Source: Bog-473 sp035534235
GTDB taxonomy: Bacteria; Actinomycetota; Acidimicrobiia; Acidimicrobiales; RAAP-2
Direction: 5' to 3'
NCBI GenBank assembly: GCA_035534235.1
Contig: DATLSH010000057.1
Location: 1-64,000 of the forward strand
Length of the DNA: 64,000 nt
The notes under the pieces were generated by a model, which was not told the DNA's origin, made no database searches, and saw only the letters and a list, made by a program, of their open reading frames with translations. Shown one piece after another: positions 51,509 through 59,695 of this stretch (the first letter of the stretch is position 1; every line of letters starts with the position of its first letter). The translations under genes and the position numbers were made by a program.

Positions 51509-53335
51509 ATGTGTCCGGGGGCATCCGCAGGTGTGACAGCGGCTGGGCAGCCGAAGGTGCAGAGCCGATTGGGCCGGCTGTTCTTCGACCACACGATCGA
51601 CGAATACCCCAGGGGTGTCCGGCGAGTCGGGTACCTGGGCCTGGCCATCCTTGCCACCGTGGTCCTGTACTACGTGTACTACACGCAGACAGGGGTGACG
51701 CCGAACATCCTGGCCGGTTTCCACATGAGCTTCGCCTTCTACATCGGCATCATTGTGGTGTCGAACCTCCTGGGCGCCTTCGCATCCCTACCTGCCAGCC
51801 AGACCGACCGCTTGGGGCGGACGAACGTGGTCATTTACGGCCTTCTCATCGTGGGCCTTCTCACGGCCGTGGCCATCCCGTTGACGAACAGCCAATGGTC
51901 GTATGGCGTCGTCACCTCACTGATCGGGATCGTCGAGGGCGCCATTCTGGTGGCCACCCCGGCACTGGTGCGCGACTTCAGCCCTCAGCTGGGCCGGGCG
52001 TCTGCCATGGGCTTTTGGACGATTGGGCCTGTCGCCGGCAGCCTCATCACCTCCCTGGTGGCCCTGCACACGTTGAACCACTTCGGCCAGACGCACTGGA
52101 AGAGCCAGTTCGTGATTTCGGGTGGCGCAGCCCTCATCGTGTTTCTGATCTCCTTTGCGGGGTTGAAGGACCTGTCACCGCAGATCCGGGATCAGCTCAT
52201 GGTGTCGGCCCGCGACCAGGCACTCGTTGAAGCGCGGGCTCGTGGCTTGTCCGACCGGGAACTTGTCGCGGCGACCGAGCGGCCATGGCGACAGATCCTC
52301 CAATGGGACCTGGTCGGTTCCTCCATTGGCATCGCCACTTTCCTGCTCGTCTACTACGCCGCGGCCAGCCTCTTCACCATCTACTACCCGGTGATCTTCA
52401 AGAACCCCGATGGCACCAATTTCTCCGTCACCCAGGCCAACGGGCTGAACACCTGGTTCTGGGGAGCGGACATTTTGGCTCTCATTGCCGTCGGCCTTCT
52501 TTCCGATGCGCTCAAAGTACGCAAGCCGTTCATGTTGCTCGGCGTCGGTGTTTCCATGGTCATGCTGGTCGTGTTCCTCGGCGATGCGACTCACGCCCAT
52601 ACGAGCTACTACACATTGGCCTTCGAGGCCTCGCTCCTGGCCGTCGGCCTCTCACTCGTCTTTGCACCATGGATGGCCGGGTACACCGAGAGCGTCGAGG
52701 AGAAGAATCCCGCCTTGGTGGCGACCGGCCTGGCGCTATGGGGCTGGATCCTCCGGCTCGTCGTCGGATTGTCGTTCATCTTCCTCCCCATGATCATCAA
52801 CAGCGTGAACCCGATCGTCGACAATCTGCCGGTGGCCGGCACGGTCATTCACGGCCAGTCCATCGAGAACTTCGCGGCCGAGCATGCCGACATCATTGCG
52901 TTCGCAAAATCCCATCAGCAGCTCCTGACCGCACTGGCGAAGAACCCGGGTCCGGCGGACACTCTGGCGAAGGCTCCCACCTTGCACAACCTGGCTGGGG
53001 CGGTGGATGCCTACGGAAAGTCGATCACGAGTGAATTGGTGAAGAACGCGGCTGTGCTCCAGACGATCGCGGCCAAGTACTCCGACCAGCTGACCTTCAT
53101 TCAGGCTCATCAGACTGCGCTGAACGATCTCCAGAATGCCTCCACCAAAGCCCCTCGTCAGTGGCAGCGCTGGTTCTTTGTCGATCTGGCCGGGATGGTC
53201 GTCTTCCTTCCCCTCATATGGCTGACCAAGGGCCGATGGAACCCGGCAGCAGCCCAACGTGACTTCGAGGAACACGAGGTCCGGGTGCGCGAGGAATTCT
53301 CCCGACTGGTCGGCGAAGAGGCCGTCCCGGTCTGA
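51509..53335 (+). CDS. MFS transporter with large C-terminal extracytoplasmic insert
   Basis: 608 residues, about 150-200 more than a typical MFS. Twelve hydrophobic segments are visible; between the last two (about residues 450-560) there is a soluble helical stretch of about 110 residues with two similar units, IAFAKSHQQLLTALAKNPG and LTFIQAHQTALNDLQNAS. The motif A region reads ASQTDRLGRTN. ATG 51509 has a GGAGG site 7 nt upstream, unlike the leaderless genes nearby. It starts 43 bp after AtuA, so it may import the substrate of that pathway. Confidence 0.85.
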   Translation: MCPGASAGVTAAGQPKVQSRLGRLFFDHTIDEYPRGVRRVGYLGLAILATVVLYYVYYTQTGVTPNILAGFHMSFAFYIGIIVVSNLLGAFASLPASQTDRLGRTNVVIYGLLIVGLLTAVAIPLTNSQWSYGVVTSLIGIVEGAILVATPALVRDFSPQLGRASAMGFWTIGPVAGSLITSLVALHTLNHFGQTHWKSQFVISGGAALIVFLISFAGLKDLSPQIRDQLMVSARDQALVEARARGLSDRELVAATERPWRQILQWDLVGSSIGIATFLLVYYAAASLFTIYYPVIFKNPDGTNFSVTQANGLNTWFWGADILALIAVGLLSDALKVRKPFMLLGVGVSMVMLVVFLGDATHAHTSYYTLAFEASLLAVGLSLVFAPWMAGYTESVEEKNPALVATGLALWGWILRLVVGLSFIFLPMIINSVNPIVDNLPVAGTVIHGQSIENFAAEHADIIAFAKSHQQLLTALAKNPGPADTLAKAPTLHNLAGAVDAYGKSITSELVKNAAVLQTIAAKYSDQLTFIQAHQTALNDLQNASTKAPRQWQRWFFVDLAGMVVFLPLIWLTKGRWNPAAAQRDFEEHEVRVREEFSRLVGEEAVPV

Positions 53336-53365
53336 CCACGCGCACCGATCTGGCAGGATGACGAG

Positions 53366-54529
53366 GTGGAGCCGATCGTCCGCCTGGCCTCTCTTGTTGT
53401 CGGTGTGGCCATCGTTGCCAGCACGGGTTGGAGCGTGTTCACCGCCCTGGTCGTCCCGCGGGTCACTTCCTCGCGTGGCATTCGCAGCGTGGCCCGCGTG
53501 CTGGGCGGATCGGTGCGCCGCCTCTCCCCCCATCTCCCCAACTACGAAATGCGAGACCGGGTCATGTCGTTCGTCGGACCGGCGGCCATGGTGGTGTTGT
53601 TCGTCATGTGGATCGGTCGCCTCGTCGTGGGCTTCGGGCTGATCATCTGGTGGACCAGCGGCCAGAGCTTCGGGACGGCCATGGCCATTGCGGGTTCCTC
53701 GGTTTTCACGCTCGGCATTGTCTCCACCAATGACGGGGGCTCCAAGGCGCTTGAGATCATCGCGGCCGGCGCCGGCCTGCTGGTGGTGGCGTTGGAGATC
53801 GCCTATCTGCCTGCTCTCTACAACGCCTTTGCCACTCGTGAGACCGAAGTGACGCTCCTGGCCACCCGCTCGGGCACACCGGCCTGGGGTCCCGAGATCC
53901 TGGCCCGCCACCACATGCTGGAGACCATGGATGAGCTCCCCCCCCTGTATGCCGATTGGGAGCGTTGGGCGGCGGCCGTTTCAGAGAGTCATGCCAACTA
54001 TCCCGCGCTCATGTGGTTCCGTTCCCCGGTCTCGTCGCGCAGCTGGCTCTTGGGGCTGGTTGCCATGATGGACTCGGCCGCGCTCTACCACGCAGTGAGC
54101 CACGAGCAGACACCCCACCAGGCCCGGCTCTGCCTTTCCATGGGTTCGAGCTGCCTGCGATCCATGGCCGGGGCGCTGAACATGCCGTATGTGGCGGACC
54201 CGCTGCCCACATCGGGGACCAGGCTGACCCGGGAGGAATTCGAGGAAGGTTTCCGGAGGCTCGCATCGATCAACTTTCCCCTGGAGCGTGATCTTGAGGA
54301 TTCATGGCGCCACTTCCAGGGGTGGAGGGTCAACTACGAGCCGATTGTCGATGGCCTGACCCGGTTGATCGTCCCTCCTCCGGCGCCATGGTTCATCTCG
54401 CGCCCCCATCTGGGTGTGACCGAATGGCCGGCGGTGCGCAACCGAACGCCGGATGACCCTGAGGGAACTCAGGCGTTCGGATCGAGCAAGACCTTCAAGA
54501 CGCCATCAGCCCGGGAGTCGAACAGCTGA
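53366..54529 (+). CDS. Channel-like membrane protein of unknown function
   Basis: 387 residues. Three or four hydrophobic segments fill residues 1-155, with a re-entrant-like stretch AGSSVFTLGIVSTNDGG between the last two, positioned as the pore loop is in two-TM ion channels. It is followed by LEIAYLPALYNAFATRETEV and a soluble C-terminal part (about 155-387) with TPAWGPEILARHHMLETMDE. The pore-like loop lacks a TVGYG filter, so ion conduction is only a guess. A near-consensus CAGGAT lies 6 nt before GTG 53366. The last 61 bp overlap the convergent alcohol dehydrogenase gene. Confidence 0.7.
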   Translation: MEPIVRLASLVVGVAIVASTGWSVFTALVVPRVTSSRGIRSVARVLGGSVRRLSPHLPNYEMRDRVMSFVGPAAMVVLFVMWIGRLVVGFGLIIWWTSGQSFGTAMAIAGSSVFTLGIVSTNDGGSKALEIIAAGAGLLVVALEIAYLPALYNAFATRETEVTLLATRSGTPAWGPEILARHHMLETMDELPPLYADWERWAAAVSESHANYPALMWFRSPVSSRSWLLGLVAMMDSAALYHAVSHEQTPHQARLCLSMGSSCLRSMAGALNMPYVADPLPTSGTRLTREEFEEGFRRLASINFPLERDLEDSWRHFQGWRVNYEPIVDGLTRLIVPPPAPWFISRPHLGVTEWPAVRNRTPDDPEGTQAFGSSKTFKTPSARESNS

Positions 54530-55512
54530 TACGCCGCAGCTACCTGGCTGAGCCCCATGTGATGGGTGAACGTGTCAGTCAGGGAGAACTTCCCAGCTTG
54601 GAGGAGCGGGACGAGAGCGGGCCAGGTCCCGGGCACCGGTGCGAACACTGCCCGTACGGTGAGGCTCTTCAGGAATACCAGTCCCATGGGGAAGGGAAGG
54701 GCCATGGCGAGGTTGACCCCGACCACCGAGACCGTGCCGCCGCTCGCCGCGCAAGACAGCGCGTCAAGGACCGTGCTGTCGGCACCGACGGCCTCAATCA
54801 CCGACTCGGCACCCCACCCCGACGTGGTTTCGAGGACCTGCTCCGACGCGGGGGCAATCCCCGCGTCAATGGGCTCAGCTCCCAGGCGCTCGGCCCGCGC
54901 CAGCCGTTCGGGGACCTTGTCGACGGCGAGGATCCGGGCTGGTCCGAACAGCTTGGCGCACTGCAGTGCCATGATGCCGACCGGCCCCAGGCCGATCACG
55001 GCGACCGTCGAGCCGGGCCGGATGCCGGCCCGGCTCGCCCCGACGTACCCGGTGGGGAGGATGTCGGTCAGGAGGACCGCCTCTTCGTCGGTCAGTCCGT
55101 CGGGCACCGGTAGGACGAAGGCATCGGCGAAAGGGACCGCCATGGCCTCGGCCTGGCCGCCGGGCAGGTCGGCCATGGTCCCGAAGGCGGCGGATAGGCC
55201 CGCCCGGCAGACATTGGGCTCACCCGCCAGGCAGGGAGCGCAGGTGCCGCACCCCACGACCCCGGAGACGAGGACCCGGTCGCCTGGCTTGGCGGAGCGG
55301 ACCGTCGCCCCCACCTCGGCCACCGTACCGATGACCTCGTGTCCCAGGCGGATACCGGCACCCGTAGGTGCATCATGGTAAAGGTGCAGGTCCGATCCGC
55401 AGATGGCGGTCTTGTCCACGGTGACGATCAACCCGTGCGGGCCGGGGAGGACCGGGTCGGGGACATCCTCCAATCGCACGTCTCCGGGACCCTGCAGGAC
55501 GGTTGCTCGCAT
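54469..55512 (-). CDS. Zinc-dependent alcohol dehydrogenase family protein
   Basis: 347 residues of the MDR superfamily. AICGSDLHLYH and RLGHEVIGTVAEVG provide the catalytic zinc ligands (Cys, His-Glu), CGTCAPCLAGEPNVC the structural zinc site with four cysteines, and VAVIGLGPVGIMALQCAKLF the NAD(P) Rossmann loop. The substrate is unknown (polyol or secondary alcohol). ATG 55512 is leaderless (TAGGTT 6 nt upstream). Its 3' end overlaps the channel-like gene by 61 bp on the other strand. Confidence 0.92.
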   Translation of the reverse strand: MRATVLQGPGDVRLEDVPDPVLPGPHGLIVTVDKTAICGSDLHLYHDAPTGAGIRLGHEVIGTVAEVGATVRSAKPGDRVLVSGVVGCGTCAPCLAGEPNVCRAGLSAAFGTMADLPGGQAEAMAVPFADAFVLPVPDGLTDEEAVLLTDILPTGYVGASRAGIRPGSTVAVIGLGPVGIMALQCAKLFGPARILAVDKVPERLARAERLGAEPIDAGIAPASEQVLETTSGWGAESVIEAVGADSTVLDALSCAASGGTVSVVGVNLAMALPFPMGLVFLKSLTVRAVFAPVPGTWPALVPLLQAGKFSLTDTFTHHMGLSQVAAAYQLFDSRADGVLKVLLDPNA

Positions 55513-55524
55513 GGGTGCAACCTA
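55513..55524 (-). promoter_or_regulatory. -10 box (TAGGTT) of leaderless alcohol dehydrogenase gene
   Basis: Minus-strand TAGGTT (55524-55519), 6 nt, then ATG 55512. Confidence 0.5.
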
Positions 55525-55535
55525 GTGCGCGGTAC

Positions 55536-55541
55536 TACACT
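55536..55541 (+). promoter_or_regulatory. -10 box (TACACT) upstream of clpS
   Basis: TACACTGCG, the same core as at acpP and the hydratase operon, but 32 nt before ATG 55574, so clpS would have a leader of about 25 nt without a clear Shine-Dalgarno. Confidence 0.4.
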
Positions 55542-55573
55542 GCGATGGGCCGAATTTCCGCCCACCGACCCCT

Positions 55574-55885
55574 ATGAACGTCACGTTTGCGCAACCATCG
55601 ACGATTGCCCTCCCCATTCTCGAAGACGCGGACGTCGACGCATTCTTCGACACCGAGGATCTGTGGGCCGTGATCGTGTGGAACGACGACGTCACCACCT
55701 TCCAGACCGTGATAGAGGCCTTCGTGGTGATCTTCCACCACTCGGTGGAGCGCGCCGACCAGCTCGCCTGGACGATCCACCGCACCGGGAAGGCAGTGGC
55801 AGCCGTTCGCCCCAAGGACGAGGCGGAAGCAGCGGTCCGGGACCTACACCGGCGCCTGATCACGGCATCGCTGGCACCGGCCTGA
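55574..55885 (+). CDS. clpS: ATP-dependent Clp protease adaptor ClpS
   Basis: 103 residues. LWAVIVWNDDVTTFQTVIEA is the ClpS core where the Asn-Asp pair binds N-degron amino groups, followed by the VERADQLAWTIHRTGKAVAA helix region. ClpS delivers N-end-rule substrates to ClpA/ClpC. The gene is monocistronic between alcohol dehydrogenase (divergent) and a convergent acetyltransferase. Confidence 0.92.
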   Translation: MNVTFAQPSTIALPILEDADVDAFFDTEDLWAVIVWNDDVTTFQTVIEAFVVIFHHSVERADQLAWTIHRTGKAVAAVRPKDEAEAAVRDLHRRLITASLAPA

Positions 55886-55892
55886 CCGGGTG

Positions 55893-56537
55893 TCATCGGT
55901 CACCCGAGCCCCGTTCCAAACGGTTCGCAAGTCGCGCCTTCACCTCGGGCCATTCGGACGCCAGGATGGAGAACCGGGCCGAGGTGCGCACCGTGTCATC
56001 CGAACCCGGGCGATCGGCTCGCATGATTCCGTCGAGTTGACCACCGATGCGTTCGATGGCGGCCCAGGACCGGGCATTGCGGACATCGGTCTGCAGGGCG
56101 ACCCGGTGGACCTGCCACTCCTCGAAGGCATGGCCCAGCATCAGCAATTTGGCTTCGGTATTGACAGCTGAGCGCTGGACCGACCCGGCCAACCACGTGA
56201 ACCCAATGTCCACGACGTCGGGGATGCCGTGACGCTGGTGGGTGGCGCCTGGTGGCCATTGCCAGTAACAGAGTTCACAGAAACGAGTCGCGCCGACCAC
56301 CCGTTCCGCGCCGTTCGGATCGCGGTGGATGGTGGCAAACGCCACATGGGCACCCGCATCCACCTTGCCCAGCGCGTCGATCACGTAGTCGGTCATCTGC
56401 CCGAATCCATCCGGCGTGTAGGTCCACTGGTAGTTGCTGCGGTCTTCGGATGCCGCGGCCACCAGCTCAGGTATGTGGGCTTCGGACAGGGGTTCGAGTC
56501 GGACGGAGGCTCCTTGCAGGGTGAACGGCTCAAGCAT
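55893..56537 (-). CDS. GNAT family N-acetyltransferase
   Basis: 214 residues. LQGASVRLEPLSEAHIPELV opens the fold; VDIGFTWLAGSVQRSAVNTE is the acetyl-CoA loop equivalent, then LLMLGHAFEEWQVHRVALQTD and NARSWAAIERIGGQLDG, typical of RimJ/RimL-like enzymes. ATG 56537 overlaps the end of the DHA2 transporter gene by 8 bp, so the two are co-transcribed. The longer frame to 56633 lies in the transporter. Confidence 0.87.
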   Translation of the reverse strand: MLEPFTLQGASVRLEPLSEAHIPELVAAASEDRSNYQWTYTPDGFGQMTDYVIDALGKVDAGAHVAFATIHRDPNGAERVVGATRFCELCYWQWPPGATHQRHGIPDVVDIGFTWLAGSVQRSAVNTEAKLLMLGHAFEEWQVHRVALQTDVRNARSWAAIERIGGQLDGIMRADRPGSDDTVRTSARFSILASEWPEVKARLANRLERGSGDR

Positions 56538-58086
56538 GACCGCCACCACCCCCTCCGGTCGGGGCGACGAAATCACGTTGCCGGACCAGTGCGTAACCTC
56601 CCACTGAACCGACGAGGGCCACAATGGCCCCAATCACCATCAGGTGATTCAAAGTGGACGAGAAGCCGATGTGATATGCGTTGGACAGGGCGGAGCGGGC
56701 GGCGGCAATGGGGATCTTCGAGGCCACTTGGTGCAACTCGCCGGCCGCCATGGCGGCATTCAATTGCGCACCCCCGCGGTGCAGTACGAGACGTCCCACT
56801 GCGGTCTCGTTGAGCACGGCTGACGTCTTGGTGACGATCTGGCTCTGGAAGATGGCTCCCAGCACGGCGATACCGGTGGCGATACCGACCTGACGAAAGG
56901 TGTTGTTCGTGCCTGACGCCATGCCGCTGCGCTGGGGTTGGACGACCGAGATGGAACCGGAGGCCAGGACGGGGTTGACCATCCCGATTCCCGCGCCCGC
57001 GATGATGAAGCCGGGCAGGAAAACGGTCCAGGTTGAGGTCGGATGCGTGCGGCTCATCAGCAATAGCCCGACAGTGACCAGGAGCATCCCCGTACCGAGG
57101 AGGTAGCGCGAGTGGATGCGCACCGTCAACCGGCCGGCGAAGGGGGCCACGAAGAAAGCCAGGAGGGTCAAAGGGAGAAAGCGCACACCGGCCGAAAGGG
57201 GATTGAAGCCCAGGTCGTCCTGGATGAACAGGGTGAGATACAGGAACATGGCGAAAATGGAAGCGGAGAGGCTGAACGCGACAAGCGAGACCCCGGCGAA
57301 CGCCGGGATCCTGAAGAGGCCCAGATCGAGCATGGGGTCCTTGCTCCATCTCTCATTGACGTAGAAGATCAACATGAGCACGGTCGCGGATGCCAACAGG
57401 CTCATGATGGTCGTACTCGACCAACCCTCGTCGTTGCCCCGAACGAGCGCGAAGACGAGCAGGAACAGGCTCAACGAGAATGACACGAAGCCCAGCCAGT
57501 CGATGCGCCGCGTGCTCGTGTCCCTCGACTCGGCGATCCGGGTGAAGGTGACGATTATGGCGACGATCCCGATGGGCACGTTGACAAAGAAGATCCACCG
57601 CCACCCGAAGGCGCTGGTGATGGCACCGCCCACCAGGGGGCCGATGGCGACCGCTCCGCCGGTCACCGCACCGAAGATCCCGAAGGCCGTCCCGCGGTCC
57701 CTCCCTTGGAATGCCTGAGCGATCAGAGCCAGAGAGGTGGCGAACATGATGGCACCACCGACACCTTGCACGGCCCGGGAGAGGTTCAACATGAGGGATG
57801 ATGTCGAAAGTCCACAGACCAACGAGGCGGCGGAGAACACTCCCAGGCCGACTGCGAAGACCTCGCGGCGGCCGTAAATGTCACCCACCACCCCCGCCGT
57901 GAGGAGGAAGGCGGCAAGGGTCAGCGAATAGGCGTCGACGACCCATTGCAGGTCGGCGAAACTCGAGTGAAGCGACCGCTGGATGTCGGGCAGCGCCACG
58001 TTCACCACGGTGATATCGAGGAGCAGCATGAAGATCGCCGTGCACACGGCGATCAGGGTCCACCACTTGCGTTCCAGCGTCGGCAT
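56530..58086 (-). CDS. DHA2 family MFS drug:H+ antiporter (EmrB/QacA type)
   Basis: 518 residues with 14 hydrophobic segments. LLLDITVVNVALPDIQRSL is the DHA2-specific motif D1 in TM1; GDIYGRREVF is motif A; AVTGGAVAIGPLVGGAI is motif C (antiporter signature). It should export small toxic molecules. ATG 58086 is selected because TACACT (58098-58093) lies 6 nt before it; the frame extends upstream to 58149 without support. Coupled to the GNAT gene, a pairing that hints at self-protection by acetylation plus efflux, though this is only suggestive. Confidence 0.92.
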   Translation of the reverse strand: MPTLERKWWTLIAVCTAIFMLLLDITVVNVALPDIQRSLHSSFADLQWVVDAYSLTLAAFLLTAGVVGDIYGRREVFAVGLGVFSAASLVCGLSTSSLMLNLSRAVQGVGGAIMFATSLALIAQAFQGRDRGTAFGIFGAVTGGAVAIGPLVGGAITSAFGWRWIFFVNVPIGIVAIIVTFTRIAESRDTSTRRIDWLGFVSFSLSLFLLVFALVRGNDEGWSSTTIMSLLASATVLMLIFYVNERWSKDPMLDLGLFRIPAFAGVSLVAFSLSASIFAMFLYLTLFIQDDLGFNPLSAGVRFLPLTLLAFFVAPFAGRLTVRIHSRYLLGTGMLLVTVGLLLMSRTHPTSTWTVFLPGFIIAGAGIGMVNPVLASGSISVVQPQRSGMASGTNNTFRQVGIATGIAVLGAIFQSQIVTKTSAVLNETAVGRLVLHRGGAQLNAAMAAGELHQVASKIPIAAARSALSNAYHIGFSSTLNHLMVIGAIVALVGSVGGYALVRQRDFVAPTGGGGGGHA

Positions 58087-58098
58087 TTGCGGAGTGTA
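58087..58098 (-). promoter_or_regulatory. -10 box (TACACT) of leaderless DHA2 transporter gene
   Basis: Minus-strand TACACT (58098-58093), 6 nt, then ATG 58086. The divergent ABC-F gene uses an identical box at 58120. Confidence 0.55.
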
Positions 58099-58119
58099 AC
58101 CAGGCCCCATGCCGGCTCG

Positions 58120-58130
58120 TACACTGTGGC
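58120..58130 (+). promoter_or_regulatory. -10 box (TACACT) of leaderless ABC-F gene
   Basis: TACACT at 58120-58125, 5 nt, then GTG 58131. Only 44 bp separate the two divergent starts. Confidence 0.5.
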
Positions 58131-59687
58131 GTGATCGTTGGCTCGTCACTCACCATTGAAATCGGCGATCGGACACTGGTATCCGACGCTTCATTCGTGG
58201 TGGGAACCGGCGAGAAGGTGGGGCTGGTTGGCCGGAACGGAACCGGAAAATCTTCATTCATTTCGGTCATCGTGGGGGAGCCCACACCCCAGCTCCGTCA
58301 TCGGGGAAACGTGCGGCTCCTCGGATCTTTCGGCTTTCTTCCCCAGGCCCCGGTCCTTGGCGGCCTCGGCCTGGAGCCCACCGGCTTCTCCCACATCCTC
58401 TCGGCCCGCGGACTCGACGTGCTCGATGATGCGCTCGGTTCGGCCCGCAAGGCGATGGCCGATGATCCCTCGGAGGAGCACATTGAGCTCTTCACCGACC
58501 TGCAGGAGAAGTTCCAGACCAATGGTGGCTACGAGGCTGAATCGGTCATGGCGCGTTTGGCCGACGGCCTCGGCTTGCGGCAGGAGCTTCTCTTGGAGGA
58601 AATTGAGTCGCTCTCCGGAGGCCAGCGGCGGCGGGTCGACCTGATGCGGGTCCTGTTTCAGGAACCGGAGTTGATGATCCTTGACGAGCCGACCAACCAC
58701 CTCGACCGCTCGGCCAAACGTTGGTTGCTGGGTGAGCTCGAACAATTCCCGGGGGCGCTCCTGGTGGTCAGCCACGACCTCAAACTCCTGGACCAGTCGA
58801 TCTCCAAGGTGCTGCACATTTCGAATCAGCGTTTGACCGAGTGGAAGGGCAATTACTCGAAGTTCGAGGCCCAGCACGAGGCCGATCAGTCGCAGCGTGA
58901 GCGGGCATCGACCCTGGAACAGCGGGAGATCATCCGCCTGTCGACGCTGGCCGACTCCATGCGGGGCAGCACGGCGAAACGGGCGAAGATCGCCAAGTCG
59001 CTCGACAAGCGGGAGCGAGCGAGCAAGTTCCGCCTGCCCACCCCTCCTCGCTCGGGCGGCATTCCGTTGGAGGTGAGCAAGTTGGCCGTGCGTTACGGAC
59101 ACAACGAAGTGCTGTCCAACGTCACCTTTCATGTGGCCCGGGGTGATCACGTTGTGGTCATCGGCCGTAACGGAGCGGGCAAGTCCAGCCTGCTGCGGTG
59201 CCTTGCGGGAGCGCAGGAAGCCACAAATGGCGTGGTGGAATACGGCGCCAATGTCGCAGTCGGTTACTTCGCACAGGAGCACGAACAGATCGATGGCGCG
59301 CTGACGGCGATCGGCAATGTGAGCGATTCCATATTGACCACCGAGAAGGAACGTCGAGCCCTCCTCGGATCGTTCGGTTTGCCGTCCAAGGCCGCCGATC
59401 AGATGCCGGACTCGCTCTCGGGTGGGGAGCGGGCCAAGCTGGGCCTGGCCCTGCTGTCAGCGGGCCAGTCGAACTTCCTCCTCTTGGACGAACCGACCAA
59501 CAATCTCGATCCATCCTCCATCGCCGCCGTCGGGACCATGCTGGGAACCTGGCCTGGGACGATCATCGCCGTGAGCCACGAGCGGGGCTTCGTGGAGGCG
59601 CTCAGGCCGACCTACTGCCTGCGCCTGCCGGAGGAGCTCTACACGCACTGGCGCGATGAGTACCTCGACGACGTCGAAATGCGATAG
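58131..59687 (+). CDS. ABC-F family ATPase
   Basis: 518 residues with two ABC domains and no membrane segment. Walker A motifs are GRNGTGKSS (34-42) and GRNGAGKSS (about 345); signatures are SLSGGQRRRVDLMR and SLSGGERAKLGLAL; Walker B regions are LMILDEPTNHLD and FLLLDEPTNNLD. The inter-domain linker (about 245-310) is charged and helical. ABC-F proteins act on the ribosome (EttA-like translation factors or antibiotic resistance); the family branch cannot be told here. Leaderless start GTG 58131. Confidence 0.93.
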   Translation: MIVGSSLTIEIGDRTLVSDASFVVGTGEKVGLVGRNGTGKSSFISVIVGEPTPQLRHRGNVRLLGSFGFLPQAPVLGGLGLEPTGFSHILSARGLDVLDDALGSARKAMADDPSEEHIELFTDLQEKFQTNGGYEAESVMARLADGLGLRQELLLEEIESLSGGQRRRVDLMRVLFQEPELMILDEPTNHLDRSAKRWLLGELEQFPGALLVVSHDLKLLDQSISKVLHISNQRLTEWKGNYSKFEAQHEADQSQRERASTLEQREIIRLSTLADSMRGSTAKRAKIAKSLDKRERASKFRLPTPPRSGGIPLEVSKLAVRYGHNEVLSNVTFHVARGDHVVVIGRNGAGKSSLLRCLAGAQEATNGVVEYGANVAVGYFAQEHEQIDGALTAIGNVSDSILTTEKERRALLGSFGLPSKAADQMPDSLSGGERAKLGLALLSAGQSNFLLLDEPTNNLDPSSIAAVGTMLGTWPGTIIAVSHERGFVEALRPTYCLRLPEELYTHWRDEYLDDVEMR

Positions 59688-59695
59688 CGGGGGAG

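Noticed and set aside
55545..55577. 10-codon frame ATG 55545 ending over the clpS start (ATGA)
   Set aside because: The -10 box is only 3 nt before this ATG, so transcription would start inside it; likely chance.
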